The notes beneath the pieces were generated by a model. The model saw only the letters and a program-made list of their open reading frames with translations, made no database searches and was not told where the DNA came from. Of a stretch of 33,588 bases of DNA, positions 15,694-26,300 are shown piece by piece; positions within the stretch are counted from its first letter, which is position 1, and every line of letters begins with the position of its first letter. Source of the stretch: Erythrobacter sp. (lineage in GTDB: Bacteria; Pseudomonadota; Alphaproteobacteria; Sphingomonadales; Sphingomonadaceae); NCBI GenBank assembly GCA_013001165.1, contig JABDNC010000201.1, forward strand, positions 1 to 33,588. The letters run 5' to 3'. The position numbers and the translations under genes are program-made.

Positions 15694-17505
15694 TCAGTCG
15701 AGATCGACAATCCGCTGACCATCCTCGCTGGAATAAGGGAAGGTATCGATACCGCGCTCTTTCAACCGGTTGACCATCTCGCGTGCCTCTTCGCGGCTTT
15801 CGAATGGACCAGCCAGCAGTCGGTTGGCCTCGCCCCAGGGCACAGTGAAAGGCCCGATTCCGTCGAGCGCACCTTGCGCGCTGCGTGAGATGCGGCGCCA
15901 GTCGAAGCCGAGCGCATCGAGATCGCGTCCTGTCGCCACCTGCACCCAGTGCCGGGCCGGATGACGCTCGACAACCGGCGCAGGTCGCGCGCCTTCGAGC
16001 GGGAAGATTTCCTCCCCGGTAGCGCTCGTGAACGGGAAACTGTCGATCCCGTTGGCCTTGAGGCGGCTGACCGCCTCGCGGGCCTCCGCTGCACTTTCAT
16101 AGGGCCCGGCAAGCAGGCGATTGGCCTCGCCCCAGGGGGCGGTAAACCCGTTCTTTCCGCCAAGTTCGCCATCGGCATTGCGCGTAATGCGTCGCCAATC
16201 GAAGCCCAGAGCATCGATGTCCCGACCCGTCGCAACCTGCACCCAATATCGTGAGGGGTGGGCCGGGGGCGGTGGCGCTGTAGGCCTCGCCTCGACTTCC
16301 CGCGGTACTTCGATCGCGGTGATGTCGACCGCCCCACTTCGCGGAGCCGCAGAGACACTGTCTCCGAGATCGAAGCTGCTGAAAGCGTCCTCCACGCTCT
16401 GCGCCGGCGGCGGTGGAGGTGGCGGTGGAGGCGGTGGAGGCGGCGGAGCGGATGTCGGCGCCGGTGCAGGTGCTGGCGCCGGTCCAGGTGCTGGCGCCGG
16501 TGCTGGCACAGGCGTCGAAGCCTCTTCTTCACGCTCCACACGCCGTGTGCGCGGCCTTGTTCGCTCGAGCGGGTCTGAAGCCGTAAGCGATGACCTCGAA
16601 CGCGGAGGAAGCTCTCTCTGCCGTTCCTGTGCTGCCCTGACGCGGCCAAGCGCAGGGCCCGCCGGTGCGAGGGACGCATCCGCAGTCCGCGCGGCCGGTG
16701 CGGAAGAGGTCGCATATCCGGCAATCGAGGCATCGTCGCGCCCGATCGCGGCAGTACGCGGGAATACTCCGAGCGATCCGGCAGCCGCCTGCTGTGCGGG
16801 AGTGAGGCGCGGCATGTAGCGCAGATAGGGCGCGACCCTCGCCGCCATCTGCTGCGGCATCATGTCGTCGGCAATCGTGACGGCAGCCTCGGTATCGCCG
16901 AGGATCGCCAGCCCGAATGCGCGCGTCCGGAAGGCAGCATTGTCGCCTTGCTGAAGCAATGGCAGGAGCGTCGCCTCGAACGCTTCTCGATTGCCCGAGA
17001 TTGCCTGGCTCAATGCAAGATAACGGCGTGTTTCGGGATTATCGTCCTGTGCGAGCGCAACGCGGTAGAGCTCCTGCGCGCTCGCGGCATCGCCGACCAG
17101 ATCGAAAGCCAGCGCGCGATCGGCTGCCATGGTCGCAACCGGAATGCCGCCCTGCTCTGCCATTGCGAAGAGGCGAAGCGCCTCGACGGGACGGCGCGAA
17201 CGCGTGTAGGCGCGCGCAAGTCCGAAGGAAACGCGGGCATTGGTCGGCGCGAGATCTTCCGCACGCCCGAAGAAACCGATTGCCGCGGGAATGTCGCCGA
17301 GCAGGAGAGCTGCATCGCCCGCATCGATCAGGGCCTCGACATCGCCCGAATTGCGCGCAAGGCGCTGAAGCGCGTCACCCAGCTCTTGCGAGCCGGGTGC
17401 CGGTAGCGCCTGAACGACTTCCTGTGAAAGGGCTGGCGAGGCACCGGCGACAAGCGCCATCAGCGCAACACCCGTAACCCAGCGTCTGCCTTGTTGAATT
17501 GCCAT
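15694..17505 (-). CDS. TPR-containing protein with two C-terminal SPOR-like modules and Pro/Ala-rich linker
   Basis: ATG at 17505 (MAIQQGRRWVTGVALMALVAGASPALSQE signal peptide). TPR-like N-terminal half, P/A-rich linker with P14, then two near-identical (H)PxRxWVQVATGRD.DALGFDWRRI...LLAGP.ES..EARE.V.RLK..GID.FP modules. Confidence 0.85.
   Translation of the reverse strand: MAIQQGRRWVTGVALMALVAGASPALSQEVVQALPAPGSQELGDALQRLARNSGDVEALIDAGDAALLLGDIPAAIGFFGRAEDLAPTNARVSFGLARAYTRSRRPVEALRLFAMAEQGGIPVATMAADRALAFDLVGDAASAQELYRVALAQDDNPETRRYLALSQAISGNREAFEATLLPLLQQGDNAAFRTRAFGLAILGDTEAAVTIADDMMPQQMAARVAPYLRYMPRLTPAQQAAAGSLGVFPRTAAIGRDDASIAGYATSSAPAARTADASLAPAGPALGRVRAAQERQRELPPRSRSSLTASDPLERTRPRTRRVEREEEASTPVPAPAPAPGPAPAPAPAPTSAPPPPPPPPPPPPPPAQSVEDAFSSFDLGDSVSAAPRSGAVDITAIEVPREVEARPTAPPPPAHPSRYWVQVATGRDIDALGFDWRRITRNADGELGGKNGFTAPWGEANRLLAGPYESAAEAREAVSRLKANGIDSFPFTSATGEEIFPLEGARPAPVVERHPARHWVQVATGRDLDALGFDWRRISRSAQGALDGIGPFTVPWGEANRLLAGPFESREEAREMVNRLKERGIDTFPYSSEDGQRIVDLD
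16405..16446 (-). repeat. 14 consecutive proline codons (GGN-rich simple sequence)
   Basis: Plus-strand triplets cgg/tgg/agg x14, read as CCN x14 on the minus strand in the SPOR protein. Confidence 0.9.
16461..16496. repeat. Tandem 18-bp repeat (ccggt[g/c]caggtgctggcg) encoding a Pro/Ala linker
   Basis: Two units differing at one base, followed by a partial third (ccggtgctggca). Confidence 0.85.
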
Positions 17506-17549
17506 ATCCTTTGACCAACGCACCAGCAGGCGCGAAAGTTCAGGCTAAC

Positions 17550-19328
17550 CTACTGGTTGTTCTGACGTCCGAGGAAACGCGGGATGTTCAGCGCGCCGCT
17601 GCCATCCTCGTCGTCGTCATCCTCGTCTTCGTCTGAGGTGCTCGATCCGCGCGAGAGGTTGGCCATACGCTCGAACAGCGTGCTGCCCTGTGCCGCGCCG
17701 CCGGGGGCACCGCCAGCAGGCGCACCACCGGCGCCAGCAGCACCAGCGGCTCCTGCTGCACCGGCAAAGCCGCCACTGCTTTCACCGCCCGATGCAGGAC
17801 CGCGAGCAGGCTTGGTTGCAAGCGGGCTTTCGCTTTCAGCTACCTGGTCGGCGCCCAGCTGCAGTTCGTCGCTCGCACCTTCGTCGACCGGTTCAGAAAG
17901 ATCGAGCGGCGGCGGACCACCGTCACTATCGTCGGTCCAGCCTTCCTGCTCGGCAGCTTCGCCGAAGCCGCTATCGTCCGCAGGCGGAGGAACTGCACCC
18001 TCGTCCTCGTAATTGTCGAAACGCTCGGTTTCTTCGCTACGCATGCCGGCAAGCGGATCGACGATGCCGTCAACATCGTCGCTGTCATCGCCGAAATCGT
18101 CGGCTCCGGCAGGCGAAAGGCCTTCTTCGCGGAATGGCGGTTCGTCGTCGAAGGAATCTTCAACGGCAGCCTCGACCGGCTCGGGCTCGGGCTGCGGTTC
18201 GTAGGTCTGGACGGGTTCCGGCTCCGGATCCGCCGAAAGGCCTTCGCTCAATTCGAACGGTTCTTCGTCACCGGCATCTTCCTGAAGGTCGAGGACCGGG
18301 CGCTGCGGTGCACGCTGCGGCGCCATGGAGAAATTTCGCGTTGGCTTGGCAGCGGCCGAACCGTCCTGCTCGATGCCGGTCGCTACGACCGAGACGCGGA
18401 TCTTGCCGTCGAGCTCGGGGTTGAATGCGCTGCCCCAGATGATGTTGGCGTCTTCGTCGACCAGTTCGCGGATGTGGTTGGCCGCTTCATCGACCTCGAG
18501 CAGCTTCATGTCTTCGCCGCCGATGATCGAGATGATCACGCCCTTGGCGCCGGTCATGCTGACACCGTCGAGCAACGGGTTCGCGATGGCGCGTTCTGCG
18601 GCTTCGAGAGCGCGGTTGTCGCCCTCGCCCTCGCCAGTGCCCATCATGGCCTTGCCCATCTCGCTCATCACGCTGCGCACGTCGGCGAAGTCGAGGTTGA
18701 TGAGACCCGGCATGACCATGAGGTCGGTGATCGAACGTACACCCTGCTGCAGGACTTCGTCGGCCAGCGCGAAAGCTTCCTTGAAGGTCGTGTCCGACTT
18801 GGCGACGAGGAACAGGTTCTGGTTCGGAATGACGATCAGCGTGTCGACGTGCTTCTGCAGTTCGTCGATGCCAGATTCAGCCGCGCGCATGCGGCGCGTG
18901 CCTTCGAACAGGAAAGGCTTGGTCACGACACCGACGGTCAGGACGCCCTTCTTGCGCGCAGCTTCCGCGATCACCGGCGCAGCGCCGGTGCCGGTGCCGC
19001 CGCCCATGCCGGCAGCGATGAAGCACATGTTCACGCCGTCGAGCGCGTCTTCGATGTCTTCGAAGGTTTCTTCGGCAGCAGCCTTGCCCACTTCGGGGCG
19101 GGCGCCAGCGCCGAGACCACCGGTGATGTCGGGACCGAGCTGGATGCGCTTTTCAGCCGGACTGCTTGCCAGGGCCTGCGCATCGGTGTTGGCGACGATG
19201 AAATCCACGCCTTCGATTTCGGAATCCATCATGTTGGCGATGGCGTTTCCGCCCGCACCGCCGACGCCCACAACCATGATCTTGGGGCGCATGTCGTCGC
19301 TGGAGGCGGGTCCGATATTGATGCTCAT
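17550..19328 (-). CDS. ftsZ: Cell division protein FtsZ, with long acidic C-terminal linker
   Basis: [29 protein letters not shown] tubulin signature, [12 protein letters not shown]-terminal peptide [14 protein letters not shown]. Confidence 0.98.
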   Translation of the reverse strand: MSINIGPASSDDMRPKIMVVGVGGAGGNAIANMMDSEIEGVDFIVANTDAQALASSPAEKRIQLGPDITGGLGAGARPEVGKAAAEETFEDIEDALDGVNMCFIAAGMGGGTGTGAAPVIAEAARKKGVLTVGVVTKPFLFEGTRRMRAAESGIDELQKHVDTLIVIPNQNLFLVAKSDTTFKEAFALADEVLQQGVRSITDLMVMPGLINLDFADVRSVMSEMGKAMMGTGEGEGDNRALEAAERAIANPLLDGVSMTGAKGVIISIIGGEDMKLLEVDEAANHIRELVDEDANIIWGSAFNPELDGKIRVSVVATGIEQDGSAAAKPTRNFSMAPQRAPQRPVLDLQEDAGDEEPFELSEGLSADPEPEPVQTYEPQPEPEPVEAAVEDSFDDEPPFREEGLSPAGADDFGDDSDDVDGIVDPLAGMRSEETERFDNYEDEGAVPPPADDSGFGEAAEQEGWTDDSDGGPPPLDLSEPVDEGASDELQLGADQVAESESPLATKPARGPASGGESSGGFAGAAGAAGAAGAGGAPAGGAPGGAAQGSTLFERMANLSRGSSTSDEDEDDDDEDGSGALNIPRFLGRQNNQ

Positions 19329-19465
19329 TTACTGGTCCCTTTGGGAATAGAATTCGGCCGAAGCCTGTCACTTCGCCTTGTGGCACAAAGCGATTCTCGC
19401 ATGCAAAGGTTAAATGCCTTTATCCACAATGCCCAAGCCTGCTTTTCGGCGGGTTCTCGCCGATC

Positions 19466-20764
19466 TCAGAAATACTCGCGAACTGCCTGCACGACCCTGT
19501 TAACCAGCCCAAGTCCCGAATACCGCCGCGTGGGCTGGTAACTCGGTCCGACCGAGCGGATGTCTACCGGATCCTCGACCGCATAAAGGCACAAGCCGGC
19601 CAGCGTCGCAAAACCGGGCGTGGCGTGTGCTTCGGGCAGACCGCGCAGGGCCGGCGGCTTGCCGATGCGGACCGGAAGGCCGAGCGCGCCCTGCATGAAC
19701 TCGGCGATTCCGTGCAATTCGGCGCCCCCACCGGTCAGGACTACCTGGCCGCCGTTCGCGCCCGAAAAGCCCATTGCTTTCAGGCCCTTGCCGATCTCGC
19801 TGGTCATGGTGCCCAGACGGTCGGTAACGATCGAGACAAGCTCGGCTCGGGGAATACGGTTTTGCTCGTCCGCGCCGCGGGCCAGCTGTCCGCCCGGCTC
19901 GTCACCCGGGGCGTTGACCGGGATCATTTCGCGGTGATCGCTCGGCGTGGCGATGGCAGAGCCCGCGACACACTTCAGCCGCTCGGCCTGCCCTCGGCGG
20001 ATGCCGAGCGAGGAAGCGATCGCATCGGTGATGTCGTTGGAGCCGACCGGGATGGACCTCAGCCCCAGGAGCATGCCGCCTGCATGGACCGAGACATTGG
20101 TGACCTGCGCGCCGATTTCGACCAGCGCAACGCCCAGATCGCGCTCCTCGTAGGAAAGGCAGGCATGTGCTGCGGCCAGCGGGCTCGCCACGACACCTTC
20201 GACGTCGAGATGCGCGCTCTGGACAGCTTCGATAAGGTTCCGGACCGGTGCACCTTCGGCCAGCGTTACATGGATATCGACGCCGAGCGCCTCGGCATGG
20301 AGGCCGGTCGGGTCGGCAATGCCGTGCGCGCCGTCGAGCGTGTAATGCGCGGGCTGCGCATGCAGGACCATGCGGCCATCGGGCTGGATATGGTCGCGCG
20401 CAGCGAACAACAGATGCTCGATATCGTCTTCGTCGATCCGCCTGCCGCCGATAGCGATTTCGACGCTGGAAATCTTGCTTGTCAGGCCGGCGCCCGCACA
20501 GGCAATCCAGACGCCATTGACGCTGGTGTTGGCATTGGCTTCCGCCAGCTCGATTGCGCTGCGGATCGCATGGGTAGCGGCGCGCATATCAGTGACATAG
20601 CCGCGCTTGATCCCCTCGGCCCTGCGGTGCGAGGAGCCGAGGACGATCATTTCCTCGTCTTCGGCTTGCCCCATGATCATCGCGGAAATACGGAACGATC
20701 CGATATTCACCGCGGCAAAGACGCGGGTGACGCGCGGGAGCGGGGCGCTTGCGGGTGTAGCCAT
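19466..20764 (-). CDS. ftsA: Cell division protein FtsA
   Basis: VFAAVNIGSFRISAMI, VVLTGGGAELHGIAEFM, C-terminal amphipathic LGLVNRVVQAVREYF. Located between ftsQ and ftsZ. Confidence 0.95.
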   Translation of the reverse strand: MATPASAPLPRVTRVFAAVNIGSFRISAMIMGQAEDEEMIVLGSSHRRAEGIKRGYVTDMRAATHAIRSAIELAEANANTSVNGVWIACAGAGLTSKISSVEIAIGGRRIDEDDIEHLLFAARDHIQPDGRMVLHAQPAHYTLDGAHGIADPTGLHAEALGVDIHVTLAEGAPVRNLIEAVQSAHLDVEGVVASPLAAAHACLSYEERDLGVALVEIGAQVTNVSVHAGGMLLGLRSIPVGSNDITDAIASSLGIRRGQAERLKCVAGSAIATPSDHREMIPVNAPGDEPGGQLARGADEQNRIPRAELVSIVTDRLGTMTSEIGKGLKAMGFSGANGGQVVLTGGGAELHGIAEFMQGALGLPVRIGKPPALRGLPEAHATPGFATLAGLCLYAVEDPVDIRSVGPSYQPTRRYSGLGLVNRVVQAVREYF

Positions 20765-21672
20765 TATTCCGCCTCCGCCTGTGCGCTCATGCCCTGCGGA
20801 CAGGGTCCGTCGGCGCAACGAAGATAGGCGCGGTCGGGCACACGCATGTCGATGGCAATCGCCTTGCCACCGATCAGCCGGTTGCGCCCGTCCATCTCGG
20901 CGAATTTGACCAAGGCGGCAGGGCCCTTGTCGCCCTCCGGCAGCGCCAGCAGCTGGTCGGTTTTGAAGGTTAGGTTCCAGCGCCTGTTGCCGACCCATTC
21001 GGCCCCTGCGATCTGCGGCTTGAGCGCAGGTGCAGCATCCAGCAAGCGGTTCAGTTCGGCAACCTGCTTCTGCGCGCCGGGGCCGGAAATCAGAAGCATT
21101 CCCTTTGCCTGCTCGCCCGAGACCGGTTCGAGTTCATGTCCGGTAGCATCGACGAGGATCAGTCGGTCGGGTTTACGAACCACGGCATGCGGTTCGCGCT
21201 CGACGATATCGATGCGCAGGAGATCGGGCAGCTGGCGCGAAACGCGCGCGTCCTTGACCCACGAAAGTTCGAGCAGCCGGTCGCGGATCTCGTCGACCTG
21301 GACTAGCGGCATCGGGCGATCCTGTTCGCCCAGCACGCGTTCGTAGACGGCCTGCCGGTTGAGCCGCTCGACCCCGGTGACGCGAACCCTTTCCACTTCG
21401 AAACCCGCACGGCTTGCCGATTTCGCAATTTCCGTCCGTGCCATTTCCGGAACGCCAGCATAGCTTGCAACCGTCCAGGCAAGGCCGAGACCGGCGGCAA
21501 CGATCAGGAAAAGGAAGAACTTGTGCCACTGCTCTTCGGTGAAAGGCAGCGCGGCCATCGCGCGGTCGAGCAGGCCTGAGGTATGCTTCTTGGCCGCCCG
21601 CGCTTTTTGGGTACGGCTACGCGCCGCGGCAGAGCGCCGGACGCCTGTGGGTTTGCGCTTGACCTTAGCCAT
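20764..21672 (-). CDS. ftsQ: Cell division protein FtsQ (POTRA domain)
   Basis: Basic N-terminus, single TM (FFLFLIVAAGLGLAWTVASYAG), POTRA-like FEVERVRVTGVERLNRQAVYERVLGEQDRPMPLVQVDEIRDRLLELSWVKDARVSRQLPDLLRIDIVEREP. TAATG junction with ftsA. Confidence 0.94.
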   Translation of the reverse strand: MAKVKRKPTGVRRSAAARSRTQKARAAKKHTSGLLDRAMAALPFTEEQWHKFFLFLIVAAGLGLAWTVASYAGVPEMARTEIAKSASRAGFEVERVRVTGVERLNRQAVYERVLGEQDRPMPLVQVDEIRDRLLELSWVKDARVSRQLPDLLRIDIVEREPHAVVRKPDRLILVDATGHELEPVSGEQAKGMLLISGPGAQKQVAELNRLLDAAPALKPQIAGAEWVGNRRWNLTFKTDQLLALPEGDKGPAALVKFAEMDGRNRLIGGKAIAIDMRVPDRAYLRCADGPCPQGMSAQAEAE

Positions 21673-22645
21673 CGCGCCCCGCGTCCCGTTTTTTGGCAGC
21701 GTGATCGCGCAAAGCCGCAGCGATGACCGTCTCGACCAGCTCCGCATATTCGATGCCCGCGTGCTTGGCCTGCTCGGGAACGAGGCTGAGCGGGGTCATG
21801 CCCGGCTGCGTGTTGGTTTCGAGCACGAAAAGGCCGCCCTCGCCCTGTTCCTCGTCCCAGCGGAAGTCGGTCCGGCTGGTGCCCTTGCACCCCAAGAGCT
21901 TGTGCGCCTTCAATGCGATCTCGAGGCACAAGTCGCGGATGTGTTCCGGGATCTCGGCAGGACAGATATGGTCGGTCATGCCGTCGGTATACTTGGCGTC
22001 AAAATCGTAGAAGCCGCTCTTGGGCTTGAGTTCGGTCACCGCAAGCGCGCGCGGACCGTCCTCGAAATCGACGACGGCCGACGTCATCTCGCGGCCCTTG
22101 ATATAGGGTTCGGCAAGCAGCTCGTCGAAATCCTGCCACGGGCCCTTCGCATCACGCGCAATCGGATTGCCGTAATTGCCCTCGTCGGTAACGATCGCGA
22201 CGCCCACCGAACTGCCCTCGTTGACGGGCTTCAGGACATAGGGTCGCGGCAGCGGATCGCGTTCGAACACGTCGGCGCTTTTCACGATGCGCCCGCCGGG
22301 CATGGGAATGCCGTGCGGCACCAGCGCTTGCTTGGTTAGTTGCTTGTCGATCGCGATGACCGAGGTGGCGAGGCCGGAATGGGTGTATGGCACACCCATC
22401 AAATCGAGCATGCCCTGCACGCTGCCGTCCTCGCCCGGTACGCCGTGGAGCGCGTTGAAAACCACATCCGGCGCAGTCTCGGCAATGCGGGCAGCGACCT
22501 GCCGATCCATGTCGATCCGCGTGACCTTGTGGCCGCGGCCTTCAAGCGCCTTTGCAACGCCCTCGCCAGACATAAGACTGACCGGGCGCTCATTGGCCCA
22601 GCCACCCATCAGGACGGCGACATGCAGTTTGGGAAGATCGGTCAT
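21665..22645 (-). CDS. ddl: D-alanine--D-alanine ligase
   Basis: HVAVLMGGWANERPVSLMSGEGV, FNALHGVPGEDGSVQGMLD, ATP-grasp EGSSVGVAIV, LETNTQPGMTPLSLVPEQAKHAG. Confidence 0.96.
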   Translation of the reverse strand: MTDLPKLHVAVLMGGWANERPVSLMSGEGVAKALEGRGHKVTRIDMDRQVAARIAETAPDVVFNALHGVPGEDGSVQGMLDLMGVPYTHSGLATSVIAIDKQLTKQALVPHGIPMPGGRIVKSADVFERDPLPRPYVLKPVNEGSSVGVAIVTDEGNYGNPIARDAKGPWQDFDELLAEPYIKGREMTSAVVDFEDGPRALAVTELKPKSGFYDFDAKYTDGMTDHICPAEIPEHIRDLCLEIALKAHKLLGCKGTSRTDFRWDEEQGEGGLFVLETNTQPGMTPLSLVPEQAKHAGIEYAELVETVIAAALRDHAAKKRDAGRDG

Positions 22646-22654
22646 GCTGTGTTC

Positions 22655-23623
22655 CTACGGTCGCCCCACACGCTGGATTTCCCATTCGAGTTCGACGCCC
22701 GAATTTTCGTAGACGCGGCGCTTAACTTCCTCGCCCAGCCCTTCGATGTCGGCACTGGTCGCATTGTCGACATTGAGCAGGAAGTTGGTGTGCTTTTCGC
22801 TCACCTGGGCCCCGCCCATCTTCAGACCGCGGCATCCCGCAGCATCGACCAGCTGCCACGCTTTCTCGCCCGGCGGGTTTTTGAAGGTGGAACCACCTGT
22901 CTTGGTCCGCAGCGGCTGCGAATTCTCGCGTGCCTCGGCGATTTCGTCCATCTTCGCGCCGATGACTTCCGGATCACCAGGTTCGCCCTTGAAACGGGCG
23001 GAGACGACCACGGCCCCTTCGGGCAGCGCCGAGTGGCGATAGGAATACTGGAGGTCGGAAGCTGGCAGCGTATGGCACTCGCCATTCGGCATGATGACCA
23101 TGCAGTCGACCAGCACGTCCGCGACTTCCGTGCCGTAGGCCCCGCCGTTCATGCGAACGAAGCCGCCGACGGTGCCGGGAATGCCGCGCATGAACTCTAG
23201 GCCCGCAACACCGGCATCGCGCGCCGCGCTGGCAACGAGGATACCATGCGCACCTCCGCCGCATTCGACGACGCAATTTTCAGCGTCGATCGAAACATCG
23301 GCGAACGGCTTGCCGAGCTTGATGACCACGCCGGGCACACCGCCGTCACGCACGATCATGTTGGAGCCGAGACCCAGCGCCATGACCGGCAGGTCGCCGT
23401 CGAGGCGGCTGAGGAAATCTTCGAGGTCGGCGCGGTCTTCGGGCTCGAACAGCCAGTCCGCCTTGCCGCCGGTCTTGAACCAGACGAGCTTCGCCAGCGG
23501 CGCCTGCGGCGTCAACTTGCCGCGCAGTCCTTCGGTGTCGATCGGCGCTTCGATGCCGCCTTCGACGGCGCAATCGGGCGCCATGCCGCTATCCCAGTTC
23601 CAGACGTCGTCGGGCTGATCCAT
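22655..23623 (-). CDS. murB: UDP-N-acetylmuramate dehydrogenase
   Basis: WFKTGGKADWLFEP, LGLGSNMIVRDGGVPGVVIKL, GLEFMRGIPGTVGGFVRMNGGAYG, STFKNPPGEKAWQLVDAAGCRGL. ATG at 23623, TAATG overlap with the murC stop. Confidence 0.96.
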   Translation of the reverse strand: MDQPDDVWNWDSGMAPDCAVEGGIEAPIDTEGLRGKLTPQAPLAKLVWFKTGGKADWLFEPEDRADLEDFLSRLDGDLPVMALGLGSNMIVRDGGVPGVVIKLGKPFADVSIDAENCVVECGGGAHGILVASAARDAGVAGLEFMRGIPGTVGGFVRMNGGAYGTEVADVLVDCMVIMPNGECHTLPASDLQYSYRHSALPEGAVVVSARFKGEPGDPEVIGAKMDEIAEARENSQPLRTKTGGSTFKNPPGEKAWQLVDAAGCRGLKMGGAQVSEKHTNFLLNVDNATSADIEGLGEEVKRRVYENSGVELEWEIQRVGRP

Positions 23624-25032
23624 TACGAAGCGCGTTCCTTCTCGATGGCTTCCGCCAGTCCGGCGGCCCACTTCGTGATATCGCCCGCACCGAGGCAGAC
23701 GATGAGGTCGCCTTCCTCGATATCGCCTGCGAGCTTGGCCGCGAGATCTTCGCAGCTTTCGACCGTGGCTGCCGAGCGGTGTCCGCGCGACTTGAGGCCG
23801 GCAACGAGGCTTTCGGAGCTGACGCCGTCGATCGGGTCTTCACCCGCGGCATAGACAGGTGTGACATAGACTTGGTCGGCCTCGTTGAAGGCGCTCTGGA
23901 AGTCATCCATCAAATCGTTGAGGCGGGTGTAGCGATGCGGTTGCATCACGGCGATCACGCGGTTTCCGGTCGCCTCGCGCGCTGCCTCCAGCACCGCGCG
24001 GATTTCGACCGGGTGATGCCCGTAGTCGTCGATGACCGTCGCGCCCGCCACGGTTCCGACATTGGTGAAGCGGCGGCGCACACCGCTAAAGCTGCCGAAG
24101 CCGTTGCAAATTACCTCGTCCGGGCAGCCCATCTCGATAGCGACCGCAATCGCGGCAAGCGCATTCTGGACATTGTGCCGACCGGGCATGGGCAGCGTCA
24201 CATTCTCGATCCGGCGATCTTCCTCGCCGCGCTGGCGCACAATGACGTCGAAGCGGTTGCCGCCCTCATGCGGCTGAACATTCACACCGCAAATATCCGC
24301 CTGAAGATTGAAGCCGTAGGTCATCACACGACGGTCGCGCACCTTGCCGATCACTGCCTGAACTTCGGGATGATCGATGCACAGGATCGCCGCGCCATAG
24401 AAGGGGACGTTATGGATGAACTCGACGAAGGCGTCCTTCACCCCCTCAAAATCGCCATAGTGGTCGAGGTGTTCGGGATCGATATTGGTGACAACTGCAA
24501 TCGTCCCGTCGAGCCGCAGGAAGCTGCCGTCGCTTTCGTCGGCCTCCACTACCATCCAGTCGCTGTCGCCGAGGCGCGCGTTCGAGCCATACTGCTCGAT
24601 GATACCGCCGTTGATGACGGTCGGATCGATTTCGCCGCAGTCCAGCAACGCAGCAATCATGCTGGTGGTGGTCGTCTTGCCGTGCGTACCCGCCACCGCA
24701 ATGGTGGATCTGAGGCGCATGAGCTCAGCGAGCATTTCCGCGCGCCGCACCACCGGAATGCGGTTTTCGAGCGCGTGGGCGACTTCGGGATTGGTCCGTT
24801 TCACCGCGGTCGAAGTCACGACCACAGCTGCGCCTTCGACGTTTTCCTTCTCGTGGCCGATATGGACCGATATGCCTTGTGCGCGCAGCCGCTCCACAGT
24901 CGGGCTCTCGTTAAGATCGCTGCCCTGCACCGTGTAGCCGAGGTTCTTCATCACCTCCGCGATGCCGGACATGCCGATGCCGCCGATGCCGACGAAGTGG
25001 ATTACACCGATATCTGTCGGAACGCCCCTCAT
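23623..25032 (-). CDS. murC: UDP-N-acetylmuramate--L-alanine ligase
   Basis: [60 protein letters not shown]. Confidence 0.97.
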   Translation of the reverse strand: MRGVPTDIGVIHFVGIGGIGMSGIAEVMKNLGYTVQGSDLNESPTVERLRAQGISVHIGHEKENVEGAAVVVTSTAVKRTNPEVAHALENRIPVVRRAEMLAELMRLRSTIAVAGTHGKTTTTSMIAALLDCGEIDPTVINGGIIEQYGSNARLGDSDWMVVEADESDGSFLRLDGTIAVVTNIDPEHLDHYGDFEGVKDAFVEFIHNVPFYGAAILCIDHPEVQAVIGKVRDRRVMTYGFNLQADICGVNVQPHEGGNRFDVIVRQRGEEDRRIENVTLPMPGRHNVQNALAAIAVAIEMGCPDEVICNGFGSFSGVRRRFTNVGTVAGATVIDDYGHHPVEIRAVLEAAREATGNRVIAVMQPHRYTRLNDLMDDFQSAFNEADQVYVTPVYAAGEDPIDGVSSESLVAGLKSRGHRSAATVESCEDLAAKLAGDIEEGDLIVCLGAGDITKWAAGLAEAIEKERAS

Positions 25033-26300
25033 TTCATGCGCTCCCTTTTCGCACCTTGGCCTGCGACCTGCCCCTGCGTGGCGCCGCGTGCATTGTTTCC
25101 GCCGACGCGGATCACATCCATCATGTCTGCCCCGCCGAAGCTTTCGACGAGGTCGGCAAGGTCTTCGACCGCCTTGGGACGGCCACAGTTCCAAGCCGCA
25201 TGGGCCGCATTGGCGAGGCTTTTCGGACTTTCGGCTATCACCTTGATCTGTCGAGCAATTTCTTTCGCTAGCTTCTGGATCGCGTCTGCTTGCTCGCTGC
25301 GCTTGCGATTGTCGCCGTCCTCGGCTCCAACGATCTCGCCGACAATGGCTCCGGGCTGTCGGATCATCCGAGCGCCACCTGCCTTGACCATTTCACGAGT
25401 ATTGGCGGCCTGATGATCGTCGGTCGCGATTGGCAGCGGGATGAGGATCGCCGGACGGCCCACGGCTGTGAGTTCCGCAATTGTCGAGGCGCCTGCGCGG
25501 CCGATGAACAAATGCGCATCTGCGAGCCGTACGGCCATGTTCTCGAAATAGGTCGCCAACTCGGCGGGTATATCGTGGCTGCTGTAGCGTTCGCGCACGG
25601 CGTCGAGATCTTCGGGGCGACACTGCTGCGTAACCTGCAGCCTCTGGCGGATTGCAGGTGGTAGCATGGCCAAGCCGTCGGGCACGACTTCGGAAAGCAC
25701 ACGCGCGCCCTGGCTACCGCCGGTCACCAGCACGCGCAACAGCCCATCCTCGTCATAGGCCGGGAATGGCTCGTCACGCAGTGACAGCACTTCGTGGCGA
25801 ACGGGATTGCCGACCAGATAGGTCTTGCCTTGGTGTCCCGGCTTCAGGCGCTGGACGTTCGGATAGGCCGTGGCAATCGCCTGCACGCGGCCAGCCAGCA
25901 GGCGGTTCACGCGGCCCAGAACCGCGTTCTGTTCATGCACGACAGTCGGGATGCCTGCCGAGGTACTGGCGAGGATCGCGGGAAGCGAGGGATAGCCGCC
26001 GAAGCCTACCACCGCGCTCGGTTCGAAACTGTCGAACAGGCGCAATGCCATCTTGCGGCCTTCGAGCACGGCCTTCGCGCCCTTGATCCACTGCACCGGG
26101 TTCTTGCCGAAGCGGCCAGCCGGAATGACATGGGCGGGCATGAAATCGGGCTTTCCGGGGATCGCCTCGCCGCGCTCGTCGGTGATCAGTGCGACGTGAT
26201 GTCCGCGGCGGTCGAGCTCGGCCGCGAGCGCAAAGGCGGGAAGCAAATGCCCCCCGGTGCCGCCTGCGGCGAGTACGTAATGGCGGGAAGAGCGGGTCAC
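25029..26300 (-). CDS. murG: UDP-N-acetylglucosamine--N-acetylmuramyl-(pentapeptide) pyrophosphoryl-undecaprenol GlcNAc transferase
   Basis: GTG start at 26300 overlapping the ftsW stop (GTGA). [73 protein letters not shown]. Confidence 0.96.
   Translation of the reverse strand: MTRSSRHYVLAAGGTGGHLLPAFALAAELDRRGHHVALITDERGEAIPGKPDFMPAHVIPAGRFGKNPVQWIKGAKAVLEGRKMALRLFDSFEPSAVVGFGGYPSLPAILASTSAGIPTVVHEQNAVLGRVNRLLAGRVQAIATAYPNVQRLKPGHQGKTYLVGNPVRHEVLSLRDEPFPAYDEDGLLRVLVTGGSQGARVLSEVVPDGLAMLPPAIRQRLQVTQQCRPEDLDAVRERYSSHDIPAELATYFENMAVRLADAHLFIGRAGASTIAELTAVGRPAILIPLPIATDDHQAANTREMVKAGGARMIRQPGAIVGEIVGAEDGDNRKRSEQADAIQKLAKEIARQIKVIAESPKSLANAAHAAWNCGRPKAVEDLADLVESFGGADMMDVIRVGGNNARGATQGQVAGQGAKRERMK

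Noticed and set aside
23779-25413. 544-aa + strand ORF over murC/murG
   Set aside because: Antisense to conserved Mur ligase genes; no domain recognised.
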